Assembly: GCF_034314165.1 (NCBI RefSeq)
Contig: NZ_JAVIWK010000001.1
Coordinates: forward strand, 4,665,001-4,729,000
DNA: 64,000 nt
Source: Pseudomonas sp. Bout1
GTDB taxonomy: Bacteria > Pseudomonadota > Gammaproteobacteria > Pseudomonadales > Pseudomonadaceae
Direction: 5' to 3'
This document shows, in pieces, positions 50,617 to 59,948 of the stretch (the first letter of the stretch is position 1; each line of letters opens with the position of its first letter). Made by a program: the position numbers and the translations under genes. The notes under the pieces were generated by a model. It saw nothing but the letters and a program-made list of their open reading frames with translations. It was not told the DNA's origin and made no database searches.

Positions 50617-51362
50617 TATTGCTGATTTCAGACTTGCATCTGGAAGAGGAGCGCCCGGATATAACCCGGGCGTTTCTGGATTTACTGAACGGTCGCGCCC
50701 GTTGCGCCCAGGCGTTGTACATTCTGGGGGACTTCTTTGAAGCCTGGATTGGCGACGATGGGATGACACCCTTCCAGCGTTCGATTGGCCAGGCTCTGCG
50801 CGAGCTGAGCGACAGCGGCACCCAGATTTTCATCATGCATGGCAATCGGGATTTCCTGATCGGCAAGGCGTTCTGCAAAGCCGCAGGCGCCACCTTGCTG
50901 AAGGACCCGAGTGTGGTGCAGTTTTACGGCGAGCCCGTGCTCTTGATGCACGGCGACAGCCTGTGTACCCGCGACGTTGGCTATATGAAGTTGCGACGCA
51001 TCCTGCGTAACCCCATCACTTTGTTCATCCTGCGCCACCTGCCGTTGCGTACGCGGCACAAGCTGGCGCGCAAGCTGCGCAGTGAAAGCAGCGCCCAGGT
51101 GCGGATGAAGGCCAACGACATTGTCGATGTGACGCCTGAGGAAGTGCCGAGGGTGATGCAGCAATTCGGCGTGCGTACGTTGGTGCATGGCCACACGCAC
51201 CGCCCGGCGATTCACAAGTTGCAGATTGGCGAACAGGCGGCCAAGCGCATTGTGCTGGGGGATTGGGACAAGCAAGGGTGGGCGTTGCAGGTGGATGAGC
51301 AAGGGTTTGCGCTGGCGGCCTTTGACTTCGTCAACCCGCAGTTGGCCCTGCCAGGCGCCTGA
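50613..51362 (+). CDS. lpxH: UDP-2,3-diacylglucosamine pyrophosphohydrolase (lipid A biosynthesis)
   Basis: A 249-residue calcineurin-fold phosphoesterase that hydrolyses UDP-2,3-diacylglucosamine to lipid X and UMP at the inner face of the cytoplasmic membrane. Metal-binding motifs are [40 protein letters not shown] and HGHTHRP. The GTG start (GTGATATTGCTG) overlaps the ppiB stop (GTGA). Its last 45 bp are repeated, with four differences, at 63811-63855, at the far end of the VgrG island. Confidence 0.97.
   Translation: MILLISDLHLEEERPDITRAFLDLLNGRARCAQALYILGDFFEAWIGDDGMTPFQRSIGQALRELSDSGTQIFIMHGNRDFLIGKAFCKAAGATLLKDPSVVQFYGEPVLLMHGDSLCTRDVGYMKLRRILRNPITLFILRHLPLRTRHKLARKLRSESSAQVRMKANDIVDVTPEEVPRVMQQFGVRTLVHGHTHRPAIHKLQIGEQAAKRIVLGDWDKQGWALQVDEQGFALAAFDFVNPQLALPGA
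51318..51362 (+). repeat. Direct repeat of lpxH 3' end, left copy (island boundary)
   Basis: These are the last 15 codons of lpxH including the stop (encoding [14 protein letters not shown]). The sequence recurs at 63811-63855 in the same orientation with 41 of 45 bases identical. It marks the left edge of the vgrG island. Confidence 0.85.
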
Positions 51363-51379
51363 ACGGAAACGATGCACAC

Positions 51380-54300
51380 TCATTCGCTTCTCCCAATCTG
51401 CGCATAGCCTGGCCCCTCATTGAGGAAGATCTGCGACGGCAACGTGAAGCCCCGCAGCGTGAGCAACGCCAACGGGCCCGCGCCCAGTTCGGTGCGCAGG
51501 TTCCAGGTCAGGTTCAGCCCGTCGGGGGCCTTGAGCTCCATGCGGTAGCGGCTGTCGCCGTCGTCCAGCACGGTGATGCGGGCTTTTTCCAGCAAGCGGA
51601 TCAGGCCCCAGGTGCCCTGGTAATCACCCAACAGGCGCTCGCCGGTATGCACACTGGTCCAGCTCAGGCTGGCGCCCGGGTAATCACCGCGGCCCGGCCA
51701 ACTGAAGCGCTGCCAGAACTCTTTTTGGTTGAAATACTGATGACGTGCGCCGTTGAGGATGAAGGTGGTTTGCACCACATCACGCACCGGTTTGCCTTGC
51801 AGTTCGAAGCTCAATCCCATGCCGCCGTCGGTATAGATCACGTCGGCCAGATGACTGAGCTGATTGATCGCCAGCAGAAATTGCGGATTGATCCGTAGCC
51901 CTTGGCTATGGCGTGGGTCGGCAACCCAGCGGCTGCCTTCCTTGCGCAGCACACCGCTCAGTTGGCTGCGCAGGAACTGCTCGATGCGCCCGGAATCTGC
52001 ACGGATCATCTGCCCCAGCATCGGCAACGAGGAATCGCTGGTGGTTGCAGCGAACGGGTAGCGCCCGGTGAAAGCGCCCTGCCAATCACGAACGATTGAG
52101 CGCTGCCACTGGCTGTTAAGGCCCGCAGCCGAGGGTTGCAAGACGCGTTGCCAGGCTTCGTCCAGCGGCTGTACAAACAGGGTATGGCCCACCCCGCTCC
52201 ACTCTGCTCCCAGGCTGGCGGCCACCAGGCTGCCATAAGATTGGGTGTCCGTCAGGACAACACTCTTGCCCTGAAATACGGTCTGCGCCAAAGCCTGTGT
52301 CATTTCCTGCGGATCGGGGGCATTGCTAACTTGCTGCAATTTCAGGCGCAGGCGGGTGACACGGGTCAGGAATGCTTGCAGGCTCAACCGCTCGCTGCCC
52401 TCCGGGTCTTGGCCCATGAGGCTCAACAATGGACCGAAGGTAGCGTCCAGCGGACCGCGCGGGGCTTGTGCCCGTGGGTCAATCATGGGCACTTTGTCCT
52501 TCGCCACAAGCTTTTGCGCAGACTGCATCAGCGAGTCGGCCAAGGCCTGGCTGCGGGTGCCGGCCTGCCCCTGATAGGCCAGGGTATTCATCAGGGCGAT
52601 CAGGGGTGACTGGCGCACATCGGTCATCAGCGTGAGTTGGTCGATCACATCGGGCAGGCTGGCGACGTTTTGCCAGCGCACGCTATTGAGAAAGTCCAGC
52701 CAGGCGTTGGCGTAATCCTGAAAGTAGCGCTCGGTGAGGCGCGCCTTGAGCACATCCGGGGTCAGCTCGGCGGCAATATCGGCCTGATTGTCGCTGAGCA
52801 CCCAGTCGATTTCTTCGCGACGGGCTTCGGCGATATCGTCAATGGCCTGGCGCACCTGCCCTTCCCAAGCCTGGCGGGTGAACACGCCAGGCACCCTCGC
52901 CTGGGTATGGAACAGCGCCATGGCGTCGGTCTCGCCGACCATGTTTTGCACGCCCAGCTCCGGGTATTGATTGGCGGCTGCGTCGAGGACCTGCTGGTAC
53001 AGGTGGGTTTCGGCGTTGCGCTGGCCCAACTGGCCGAGTAGAACCCGCCTGGCCTGGGCAACCAGCCTTGAGTCGGCCTGGATCGCCCAGGCCGGGTGCG
53101 CGGCCAGATGTTCACCATAGAACCGCCACAGGTTCGGCGACAGGCCTTGCCACAGCCCAGGCGACACACCGTCGCGCAAGGGCTCGGCGTTGCCCAGGGC
53201 TTGGGTCAGGAACGCGGCGTCGGCTTTTGCCGGGCGCGCCATCATCAGGTACGCCTTCAATTGCTCGTAGGCCTCCTGGGCACGCTCTACTCGTTGTTCG
53301 CTGGCCGGGGGCAGGCTGATCAACGCGTTGAGCTGGCGCTGCAAGTTGGCCGCCGCCGGGTCGCGGATCAAGCGGTTGTTAGCTTCGACGTAGCGCGGCC
53401 ACAACACCGCGAGCAGGTTTTGATTCTGGTTCAGGCCGAAGCGCTGGTACCAGGGCACGCCGTGCTCATCCCGATAATTAAGGCGGTCGAGTTCACGTAC
53501 CAAGTCGTTGAATGCCCTCAGTTGCTCGTCGGGGCTTTGCGACTGCTGCAAGGCTGCCAATGAAGTGTGAAGGTGGGCGATTTGTACGCGGTTGCTGACA
53601 AACGACAGCAGCATTCCTGCGCCCCACAAAACTGCCAAACCCAGCACCAGCGCATACCCGACGCGCGGTGCGCTCCAACCCAGCCGACGGTGGCGGGTGT
53701 TATCGCCAAGTACACCGTGCCACACCGGGGCCACCGACCAGTCATGCTGCCGATCATGTGGTGAGCGCTGTATCGGCAGGCTGAACCACACACCCCGCAA
53801 CGGCACACCACCGGCAAACTCATCAGCCATCGGCGCCAGCGTATGACGCCAGCGGGCAATGCCCTCGTCCCGCAACTCCTGGGACAGGCGCAGCAGGAAA
53901 TCCTGCTCCATCGCCGTACTGATCTGCGCCATGCCCACCCGGCGCAACGGCTCGAGCAAGCCGGTCAGGGCGGTTTCCAGTGCCGCCGGCGTGAAGCGTT
54001 CGGGCAATACACAGCCCACTGGGCGGGTCTTGCGGGAGTCTTGAGGCCACTCACTTTCGCAGACTTGCCAGAGGTACAACGGCAGCTGCCACTTCAGGCT
54101 ACTGGCGAGGCGCTGCACCTCGCGCACGCCGGCGCCCATGGCAGCGTCATCGGCGCCCTGGGTTTTGTTCAGGGCCCAGACCACAGCGTCCAATGCACGC
54201 CAGCGGCTGAGGCCGTTCCATCGGTTTGCGAATGATTGATCCAGCCTGGACTGGGCGGTACCACCCCACAGCAGGACGGTGCCTTGGCCTTCCAGCCAGA

Positions 54301-54748
54301 ACTGCTCGGCCAAGGCCGGGCAGATGGCCTGGATTTCGGCGGGCTCGCCGATGACGAGCAAAAGGCGGACTTTGCGGCGCCAGAAATAGCCGTAGCACTT
54401 GCGCAGATGCTCACGCAGCTTTGCAGCCTTTGCCTCATCTGTCGATGAGGGCGCCCGGTTCAATCGCGAGGTCGGCGTTTCGGTCTCCGGCCACACAACC
54501 CGTTGCGCCAGTCGCAGCGCCAGACGGTCCCAGGCCAGCAAAATGACCGGGCAGAACCAACAAAGTACGAACCACACCCCCAGCCCCCACAGCAGCAATT
54601 GCTTGATCGGAATTTGCGGCCAGCCCAGATAGGCACTGCACAAGCCATACAAAAGGCCACCGAGCACCACCATCAGCGTCATGATCAGCAGATAACCCAA
54701 CCCCACGCGTACCAAAGAGCCCTTGCTCACTTCCTTAACTGTTGCCAT
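51380..54748 (-). CDS. IcmF/TssM-like protein of an orphan VgrG island
   Basis: A protein of about 1122 residues. Two N-terminal transmembrane helices (VGLGYLLIMTLMVVLGGLLY; LLLWGLGVWFVLCWFCPVIL) and a third near residue 370 (YALVLGLAVLWGAGMLLSFV) precede a long periplasmic IcmF-type domain. TssM normally links the T6SS baseplate to TssJ. Here the NTPase segment reads LLLVIGEPAEIQAICPALAE, so no Walker A (GXXXXGK[ST]) is seen. The ATG at 54748 starts MATVKEVSKGS and overlaps the preceding gene by 14 bp; an ATG at 54787 is possible. The rest of a structural T6SS cluster is not nearby, so it is an accessory homologue. Confidence 0.85.
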   Translation of the reverse strand: MATVKEVSKGSLVRVGLGYLLIMTLMVVLGGLLYGLCSAYLGWPQIPIKQLLLWGLGVWFVLCWFCPVILLAWDRLALRLAQRVVWPETETPTSRLNRAPSSTDEAKAAKLREHLRKCYGYFWRRKVRLLLVIGEPAEIQAICPALAEQFWLEGQGTVLLWGGTAQSRLDQSFANRWNGLSRWRALDAVVWALNKTQGADDAAMGAGVREVQRLASSLKWQLPLYLWQVCESEWPQDSRKTRPVGCVLPERFTPAALETALTGLLEPLRRVGMAQISTAMEQDFLLRLSQELRDEGIARWRHTLAPMADEFAGGVPLRGVWFSLPIQRSPHDRQHDWSVAPVWHGVLGDNTRHRRLGWSAPRVGYALVLGLAVLWGAGMLLSFVSNRVQIAHLHTSLAALQQSQSPDEQLRAFNDLVRELDRLNYRDEHGVPWYQRFGLNQNQNLLAVLWPRYVEANNRLIRDPAAANLQRQLNALISLPPASEQRVERAQEAYEQLKAYLMMARPAKADAAFLTQALGNAEPLRDGVSPGLWQGLSPNLWRFYGEHLAAHPAWAIQADSRLVAQARRVLLGQLGQRNAETHLYQQVLDAAANQYPELGVQNMVGETDAMALFHTQARVPGVFTRQAWEGQVRQAIDDIAEARREEIDWVLSDNQADIAAELTPDVLKARLTERYFQDYANAWLDFLNSVRWQNVASLPDVIDQLTLMTDVRQSPLIALMNTLAYQGQAGTRSQALADSLMQSAQKLVAKDKVPMIDPRAQAPRGPLDATFGPLLSLMGQDPEGSERLSLQAFLTRVTRLRLKLQQVSNAPDPQEMTQALAQTVFQGKSVVLTDTQSYGSLVAASLGAEWSGVGHTLFVQPLDEAWQRVLQPSAAGLNSQWQRSIVRDWQGAFTGRYPFAATTSDSSLPMLGQMIRADSGRIEQFLRSQLSGVLRKEGSRWVADPRHSQGLRINPQFLLAINQLSHLADVIYTDGGMGLSFELQGKPVRDVVQTTFILNGARHQYFNQKEFWQRFSWPGRGDYPGASLSWTSVHTGERLLGDYQGTWGLIRLLEKARITVLDDGDSRYRMELKAPDGLNLTWNLRTELGAGPLALLTLRGFTLPSQIFLNEGPGYAQIGRSE

Positions 54749-55856
54749 GAGGCACCGCCACTCCAATCGCCAATCGTTTGTTTCCATCCTGACTCAGCCA
54801 ACCACAGGGCTGACCCGCCTCTCCTGCTTGCAGCAATGCCAGGGACATTCCGATAAAGGGCGCCAGGTCTGCCAGCACACCCCATTGCCCAACCAGTTGA
54901 TGTTCCACCGCCGACCAACCACCCGCCACAAACGCGTCCTGACTGGTTTTATTCATGGCCAGGCAGGTATCTGGCGGCGCTTGCAACCCGGCGTAACGCT
55001 GCAACTGCGCGCAGAGTTCGGCAGGCGACTCGCCCGCCAGATACTCGCCCCGATGCAACAACTGCCGGCCCTGTCTGCTTACCCGCCAGAGGAAGCCGGC
55101 TTCGCCGGGCAGCTCACCTTCGTCGGCGCTCTCCACCGACACCACGCCGGCGCACAACAGCCAATCGCCCTCGTCAGGGCAATCGCGGTGATAGTCATCG
55201 ATCAGGTCATCCAAATCGGCCAGGTTCTGTAATGGCAAACGGGCCTCGGGCAACATCAACCCCGCCCGGGCCAGCGCCTCTGCAAAAGCCGCCCGGTTGC
55301 TCTCATCCCCTACCCAGGCAATCGCCCGTAACTGCGGCCAGCACTCCGATGACCCAACGAGCGCCAGGGTCAAGCGAGCCAGGCGTTGGGCCAAGGCAGG
55401 GGCACGCTCGGTGATCACACCCAACGACATTGAACAACGCAGGCTGGCCCGGGTGGCTCCGGGTATCGCCAAGGGTGGCTGGGCACCGCGCATCAAATTC
55501 AGGTAATCCTCTTGCCGGTCACCCGCCGGGCCCAGCAACACCACATCTTGCACCGGCAACCCGAGGGAACGCCGTTGCCACCAACGTTGCAGGGCGGCCT
55601 CCAGGGTGCGCAGATACACCTTGCGGTTGAACAACTCGATCTGCCATGCCAACACGCGAACCGCCAGCACCAGCGCCCAGCACAGCGGCAGCACTGCACT
55701 CCAGAGCCACAACTCCAGGCGCGGTTGCTCCTTGGGCAACAGCATCAGCCAGCCTGCCGATTGCAACCCGACCAGCAGCGTCAAGCCTAGCCACCAGCGC
55801 CTCCAGCGCGGTTCGCCCGGCTCGATAACGCCTGGGTATTCCGGCGGGCCATTCAT
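54735..55856 (-). CDS. Unknown membrane protein of the VgrG island, 373 aa
   Basis: A 373-residue protein with two N-terminal transmembrane helices (WWLGLTLLVGLQSAGWLMLL at about 23-42; WLWSAVLPLCWALVLAVRVL at about 50-70) and a soluble remainder. Features include LGPAGDRQEDYLNLMRGAQP near residue 110 and FIGMSLALLQAGEAG late. I do not recognise a characterised family. It overlaps PAAR upstream by 4 bp and TssM-like downstream by 14 bp, so it is likely a partner of the IcmF-like protein, perhaps in effector loading or docking. Confidence 0.8.
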   Translation of the reverse strand: MNGPPEYPGVIEPGEPRWRRWWLGLTLLVGLQSAGWLMLLPKEQPRLELWLWSAVLPLCWALVLAVRVLAWQIELFNRKVYLRTLEAALQRWWQRRSLGLPVQDVVLLGPAGDRQEDYLNLMRGAQPPLAIPGATRASLRCSMSLGVITERAPALAQRLARLTLALVGSSECWPQLRAIAWVGDESNRAAFAEALARAGLMLPEARLPLQNLADLDDLIDDYHRDCPDEGDWLLCAGVVSVESADEGELPGEAGFLWRVSRQGRQLLHRGEYLAGESPAELCAQLQRYAGLQAPPDTCLAMNKTSQDAFVAGGWSAVEHQLVGQWGVLADLAPFIGMSLALLQAGEAGQPCGWLSQDGNKRLAIGVAVPHGNS

Positions 55857-56116
55857 GGCGCGACACTCATAAAAGTAGCCGCCAGGGTGCTGACCAACTC
55901 ACAGCCGCAGGCACAACGGTGCCCGTCCAGCGCCACCGGCTTGCCGTCCATGGTAGAACCCGAGGCGCCCTCGGTAATGTGCGTCATGCCATGCAGGTTG
56001 CAGCGGGCTCGATCGTCTACACAGGCCACAGGTTTACCAAAGGCCTCGTAGTGTCCCGACAACACCTCACCACCAAAGGGCCGCAACGGATCACCCACCC
56101 GTACCAGCGGCATCAT
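55853..56116 (-). CDS. PAAR-domain spike tip protein
   Basis: An 87-residue PAAR protein that sharpens the VgrG spike and can carry effectors. It has the PAAR pattern of Gly/Pro turns and histidine/cysteine metal ligands (PLVRVGDPLRPFGGEVLSG; CNLHGMTHITEGASGSTMDG; ALDGHRCACGCEL). It starts in an ATGA overlap with the effector stop and ends in an ATGA overlap with the 373-aa gene. No C-terminal toxin extension is present; the separate DUF2235 enzyme upstream is the probable cargo. Confidence 0.85.
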   Translation of the reverse strand: MMPLVRVGDPLRPFGGEVLSGHYEAFGKPVACVDDRARCNLHGMTHITEGASGSTMDGKPVALDGHRCACGCELVSTLAATFMSVAP

Positions 56117-58452
56117 GGCACCAGCTCCTTGGCCTGCTCGACCAAGCCGCCAGTACGCTTCAGATAGTCCAGCATGTTCTGCATGCGCAGGGTTTCTTCC
56201 CCCTCGATAATGGCTTGCGTTTGCTGCGCCACCACCTCACCGATCGCAAAGGTCGGTTGCAGGATTTTCTCTGCCCCCGGCAGGAAAGGCTCGACTTTGC
56301 CGCTGACGACGTTGATCACCTGGTAACCCACCGACGCAGCGCCCAACGTGCCCGCCATGCCTTTCCAGCCATGACGACGGATGCTGTACACCCCGCCCAG
56401 TACCAGCGCGATGCCCACCACACGCCCAGCCACCACCACCGGGGTCATGCGCTTGTTGGTCTCGCCTTCGAAATACACCATGCGGTAACGGAAGTAATCC
56501 CCCCACAACTCCCGTGAACTCGTAGTGTCGTGTAAAAACCAGGCACGCGAGTCATGCACCTGGTCATCAAACAGCGCAACCACCGCAGCCTTCTGCGGCG
56601 AGTCGCTGACGCGAAATCTATTGAGGTTGCTGCCGATTTCAACAAACAACTCCCTGGCGCGCGCTTCACCCTCGGCCTTGATCTGCTCATACTCCTGTTG
56701 CTCGTCGTCATCATTGAGCAGGTACACCGTGTCCCTAAGCGCTACATCCAGCACCCAGCCTTGCACGCTGCTCTGATCGCGCCGCCAACCCTGGTAGTCG
56801 TGTTCGAACTCCACGGCGGCTTCGCGGATCTGCTGCTGGTCCTTTACCGGCTCGTAAGCTGGCGGGCCGGCCGCCCCCAACAGAAGCTGTGCTTCGTTCT
56901 CGAGACCACGTGCCTCCTTGCGTTTTCTTTTGGCCTCGGCGATCTCGGCGTCACGTATAGCCTTTTGGGTTTTCTCCAGCGAAGCATTGGTTTGCGTGGC
57001 TTCGCCGAAGAAGGGTTGATTGACGTAACTGCCACGGGCCAGGCGCTCGATGCGCCATCCGGTGAGCCAGGCCAATTGCGCGGCCATGGCATCTTCGAGG
57101 GGGTGACCGAGGCGCAAAGCTTCGGTGTTCGACGGGGTGGGTGGGTTGCTTTCTTCGGCCAGGCCCAAGGTGCTGCGCCAGGCGTTGAAGCGGTCGATGA
57201 GTAGTGGAGTAGTATCAAACTCTTCTTTTGTTTCCAGAGTCATATGTCGCGCAGGCCGGATCTGCCGCAGTTTATCCGGCAGCACTTCCTCAGGGACCGT
57301 CAACGGTGCACCGGCCGCAAACGCCTCCGCATACAGGTCATGCAGCACAATCTGCGACAGCAACTCGCCCGAGCCACCCCGGGCCTTGCCCTGATCCCCC
57401 GGTGGGTAACCGCCACCCACATCCGAGTGCACGCCGGGGTAGATCACCTCCCGGGCGTAAGGGGGATAAAGGCCATCGGCGTAACGGATCGAGTCCAGTG
57501 GGAAACACAAGCGCTGTTCGTGGGCGGCAACAAAATGCCGACAGACCTTGATCCACTCGGGGAATTTCTTGACATCGGGCAACTGCTGCGTGCCATCGGC
57601 CCAGTCCATATGCCCGTCAGCAAAGGGCGCGGCATGGGCGCTGCCCACCGAAGCCACGGTGTCCAGCAGGCCAAGAAACTCAATGGTCAACGGCATCCCG
57701 AGCAGTGCCTGCTCAGGGTGTTCGGCTCCTTCCGGGGTATCGAACAGTTCGCTCAACCAGGTAATGAAGGTACGGGCCTCCGCTGCGCCACGGGAAAAAC
57801 CATAGACGAACAGCTTGATCGCGAGCAATTTTGGTTGCGCGGTTGCGACCTTGACCCGCAAGGGCTCCAGCAGCGAGGCCATGGCTTGGCGTCGACTGCT
57901 TTTGCCCAATGCCGTCAGTGGCCAGGTGGTGGCCATTATTTTTAACTTGGCTTGCAGGGTCGCCAAGGACAACTCATCTTTGGTCAGGGCAAAGGACAAG
58001 GCATTGGCTATCTGAAGCAACCCCCAATTGATTCTATCCTCGCCTCGATTGGCGAAGGCCAGGCCGGATGTGCTGAAGTCCAGCTCACCGATTTCGGGGA
58101 AGGGAGTACCTACACCGGGGATGTAATAACGAAAATAGCCACCTTCCGGCTGCTCCAGGCTGGCGTGGTAGAGCCGGGCGATATTGGTCGGGTGGGGCGG
58201 TTTGGCCTTACGGGTGTCGTAAGGTTCGTTGTTGTTAGTACCGTCAAAGAACAAGCTGATATGCAAACTGCGTGCACAGGTGGAAGCACCGCGCAAACCG
58301 CGCTGGGCATTCAACTCCTGGCGATACTTCTGCGTCTCGGCCATTTGCAGGTCGTAATTATCGCTTACCTTCTGCGGATCACTGGGCAGACGCCCCGCCT
58401 TTGGAAACAAGGCCGGTACATAAACCGATTCGCTGCTCTTCACTTCGGACAT
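56113..58452 (-). CDS. T6SS phospholipase effector, DUF2235 (Tle1-like)
   Basis: A 779-residue alpha/beta hydrolase. DUF2235 begins with SLHISLFFDGTNNN (63-75). The nucleophile elbow is YGFSRGAAEA with Ser220, and GLLDTVASVG supplies Asp264. The catalytic His342 is in PGVHSDVGGGYP. This is the GXSXG lipase triad of Tle1-type phospholipases delivered into rival bacteria. A charged linker (AEAKRKRKEARGLE) and hydrophobic helices near the C-terminus (VVVAGRVVGIALVLGG) follow. It starts inside the 3' end of an immunity gene (13-bp overlap), so the pair are coupled. Confidence 0.9.
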   Translation of the reverse strand: MSEVKSSESVYVPALFPKAGRLPSDPQKVSDNYDLQMAETQKYRQELNAQRGLRGASTCARSLHISLFFDGTNNNEPYDTRKAKPPHPTNIARLYHASLEQPEGGYFRYYIPGVGTPFPEIGELDFSTSGLAFANRGEDRINWGLLQIANALSFALTKDELSLATLQAKLKIMATTWPLTALGKSSRRQAMASLLEPLRVKVATAQPKLLAIKLFVYGFSRGAAEARTFITWLSELFDTPEGAEHPEQALLGMPLTIEFLGLLDTVASVGSAHAAPFADGHMDWADGTQQLPDVKKFPEWIKVCRHFVAAHEQRLCFPLDSIRYADGLYPPYAREVIYPGVHSDVGGGYPPGDQGKARGGSGELLSQIVLHDLYAEAFAAGAPLTVPEEVLPDKLRQIRPARHMTLETKEEFDTTPLLIDRFNAWRSTLGLAEESNPPTPSNTEALRLGHPLEDAMAAQLAWLTGWRIERLARGSYVNQPFFGEATQTNASLEKTQKAIRDAEIAEAKRKRKEARGLENEAQLLLGAAGPPAYEPVKDQQQIREAAVEFEHDYQGWRRDQSSVQGWVLDVALRDTVYLLNDDDEQQEYEQIKAEGEARARELFVEIGSNLNRFRVSDSPQKAAVVALFDDQVHDSRAWFLHDTTSSRELWGDYFRYRMVYFEGETNKRMTPVVVAGRVVGIALVLGGVYSIRRHGWKGMAGTLGAASVGYQVINVVSGKVEPFLPGAEKILQPTFAIGEVVAQQTQAIIEGEETLRMQNMLDYLKRTGGLVEQAKELVP

Positions 58453-58976
58453 ACGGCTGGCTCCTTCATTTTCAAAGGTTCTTTAATTGGATATCCAGGC
58501 TGACCATAAGCCATACATGCAGTGGCGACCTTAATCTGGTTACACGGTAAAAAATGAATCTTTAATGAACATAGCGTTTCTGTCTCATAAGCTGGGAGAT
58601 CTACTATGGAAATGTGCTGTTGGTAGTTCGCTTTATGTTTGGCGTAGGCCTCTTCATCAGGGCCGTACCCGGATGGTTTACGCTTGAGCCTCGCATAAGG
58701 ATTAGGATCAGTTTCCCACTCTACTTTAAGCTTCAAGCCTGGTTGCCATTGCCTTGGCAACATCGCACAGCACATCCCACCACCATAGCCATGTGGAGAT
58801 ATATTGGGACCACCATAACCATTCACGGAAAAATAATTAATGGCTGCCGACGTATGATTAACCCCATTCAAATTACCCCCCAAAAATTTTGACTCTCCCA
58901 GCGAGCATCCGGCAAGTAACACAAGCAAACAACCTCCCAGCCATTGGCACACAGCACTGCCACTTAAATAGCTCAT
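58440..58976 (-). CDS. Lipoprotein immunity protein, copy proximal to the effector (DUF3304/Tli1-like)
   Basis: A 178-residue periplasmic lipoprotein with signal ending LLVLLAGC and Cys24 as lipidation site. A conserved body follows (GGNLNGVNHTSAAINYFSVN; GYGGGMCCAMLPRQWQPGLK; VDLPAYETETLCSLKIHFLP). It resembles the DUF3304 lipoproteins that neutralise Tle1-type phospholipases. It is the first of three tandem paralogues and the one coupled to the intact effector. It differs from the other two mainly at residues about 95-118 (YARLKRKPSGYGPDEEAY). The ribosome site AAGGAGTAAAGG lies before the ATG. Confidence 0.85.
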   Translation of the reverse strand: MSYLSGSAVCQWLGGCLLVLLAGCSLGESKFLGGNLNGVNHTSAAINYFSVNGYGGPNISPHGYGGGMCCAMLPRQWQPGLKLKVEWETDPNPYARLKRKPSGYGPDEEAYAKHKANYQQHISIVDLPAYETETLCSLKIHFLPCNQIKVATACMAYGQPGYPIKEPLKMKEPAVCPK

Positions 58977-59203
58977 CCTTTACTCCTTATTCGGTCTGAC
59001 CTTATGGGCACCGTAGTTCGTAACGTCGCAAAACAAGCTGGGATGCAGCCTGCGCGGGCATTCAACTCCTGGCGATACTTCACCGTCCGGGCCATTTGCA
59101 GGTCGTAATTATCGCTAACCGTATGTGGATCAGTAGGCAGGCGTCCTGCCTTCGGAAACAAGGCAGGCACGCAAACTGATTCGATATTTTTCACTTCGGA
59201 CAT
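58973..59203 (-). pseudogene. Truncated effector 5' fragment 1
   Basis: A 76-codon frame whose first 49 residues match the effector N-terminus (ALFPKAGRLPTDPHTVSDNY, DLQMARTVKYRQELNA). The match then ends at internal deletions and continues in an altered frame (CIPACFATLRTTVPIRSDRI). It keeps the effector's 13-bp overlap with the preceding immunity gene and an ATGA overlap with the next one, so it may still couple translation through the array. No catalytic residues remain. Confidence 0.85.
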
Positions 59204-59721
59204 ACGGCTGGTTCCTTCATTTCCAACGGTTCTTTAATTGGATATCCCGGCTGGCCAAAAGCCATACATGCAGTTGCGACCTTAACTTGGTCACAAGGTA
59301 AAAAATGAACTTTTAATGAACACAGCGTTTCCGTCTCATAAGCCGGAAGATCTACTATTATGCTATGTTGCTGGTAATTGACTTTGTGCTTGACCATAAA
59401 TGCACGAAACTCATCCGTGCCTAAAGGCGGAGATTTCGCATAAGGATTCGGATCAGTTTCCCACTCCACTTTAAGCTTCAAACCAGGCTGCCATTGCCTT
59501 GGCAACATCGCGCAGCACATCCCACCACCATAGCCATGTGGAGATATATTGGGACCACCATAACCATTCACGGAAAAATAATTAATGGCTGCCGACGTAT
59601 GGTTAACCCCGTTCAAATTACCCCCCAAAAACTTTGACTCTCCCAGCGAGCATCCGGCAAGTAACACAAGCAAACAGCCGCCCAGCCATTGGCACACAGC
59701 ACTGCCATTTAAATAACTCAT
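59191..59721 (-). CDS. Lipoprotein immunity protein, middle copy
   Basis: A 176-residue paralogue of the effector-coupled immunity protein, with the same lipoprotein signal and nearly identical first 95 residues. Its variable segment reads YAKSPPLGTDEFRAFMVKHK, and it has Asp-Gln-Val instead of Asn-Gln-Ile in the later FLPCDQVKVATAC motif. It starts exactly 745 bp from the proximal copy and is followed by truncated effector fragment 1. It probably guards against related effectors of other strains. Confidence 0.85.
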   Translation of the reverse strand: MSYLNGSAVCQWLGGCLLVLLAGCSLGESKFLGGNLNGVNHTSAAINYFSVNGYGGPNISPHGYGGGMCCAMLPRQWQPGLKLKVEWETDPNPYAKSPPLGTDEFRAFMVKHKVNYQQHSIIVDLPAYETETLCSLKVHFLPCDQVKVATACMAFGQPGYPIKEPLEMKEPAVCPK

Positions 59722-59948
59722 CCTTTACTCCTTATTCGGTCTGACCTTATGGGCACCGTAGCTCGTAACGTCGCAAAACATGCTGGAATGCAGACTGCGC
59801 AGGCATTCAACTTCTGGCGATACTTCACCGTCCGGGCCATTTGCAGGTCGTAATTATCGCTAACCGTCTGTGGATCACTGGGCAGACGCCCCGCCTTTTG
59901 AAATAAGGCCGGCACATAAAGCGATTCGTGGCTCTTCACTTCGGACAT
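59718..59948 (-). pseudogene. Truncated effector 5' fragment 2
   Basis: A second 76-codon remnant with the same endpoint and shifted tail as fragment 1 (CIPACFATLRATVPIRSDRI). About a dozen residue changes distinguish the two (for example ALFQKAGRLPSDPQTVSDNY, KYRQKLNACAV). The identical breakpoint shows the truncation happened once and the immunity-remnant unit was then duplicated. Confidence 0.85.

Noticed and set aside
51864..53563. Plus-strand genes opposite the TssM-like gene
   Set aside because: All are short antisense frames without ribosome sites or recognisable domains.
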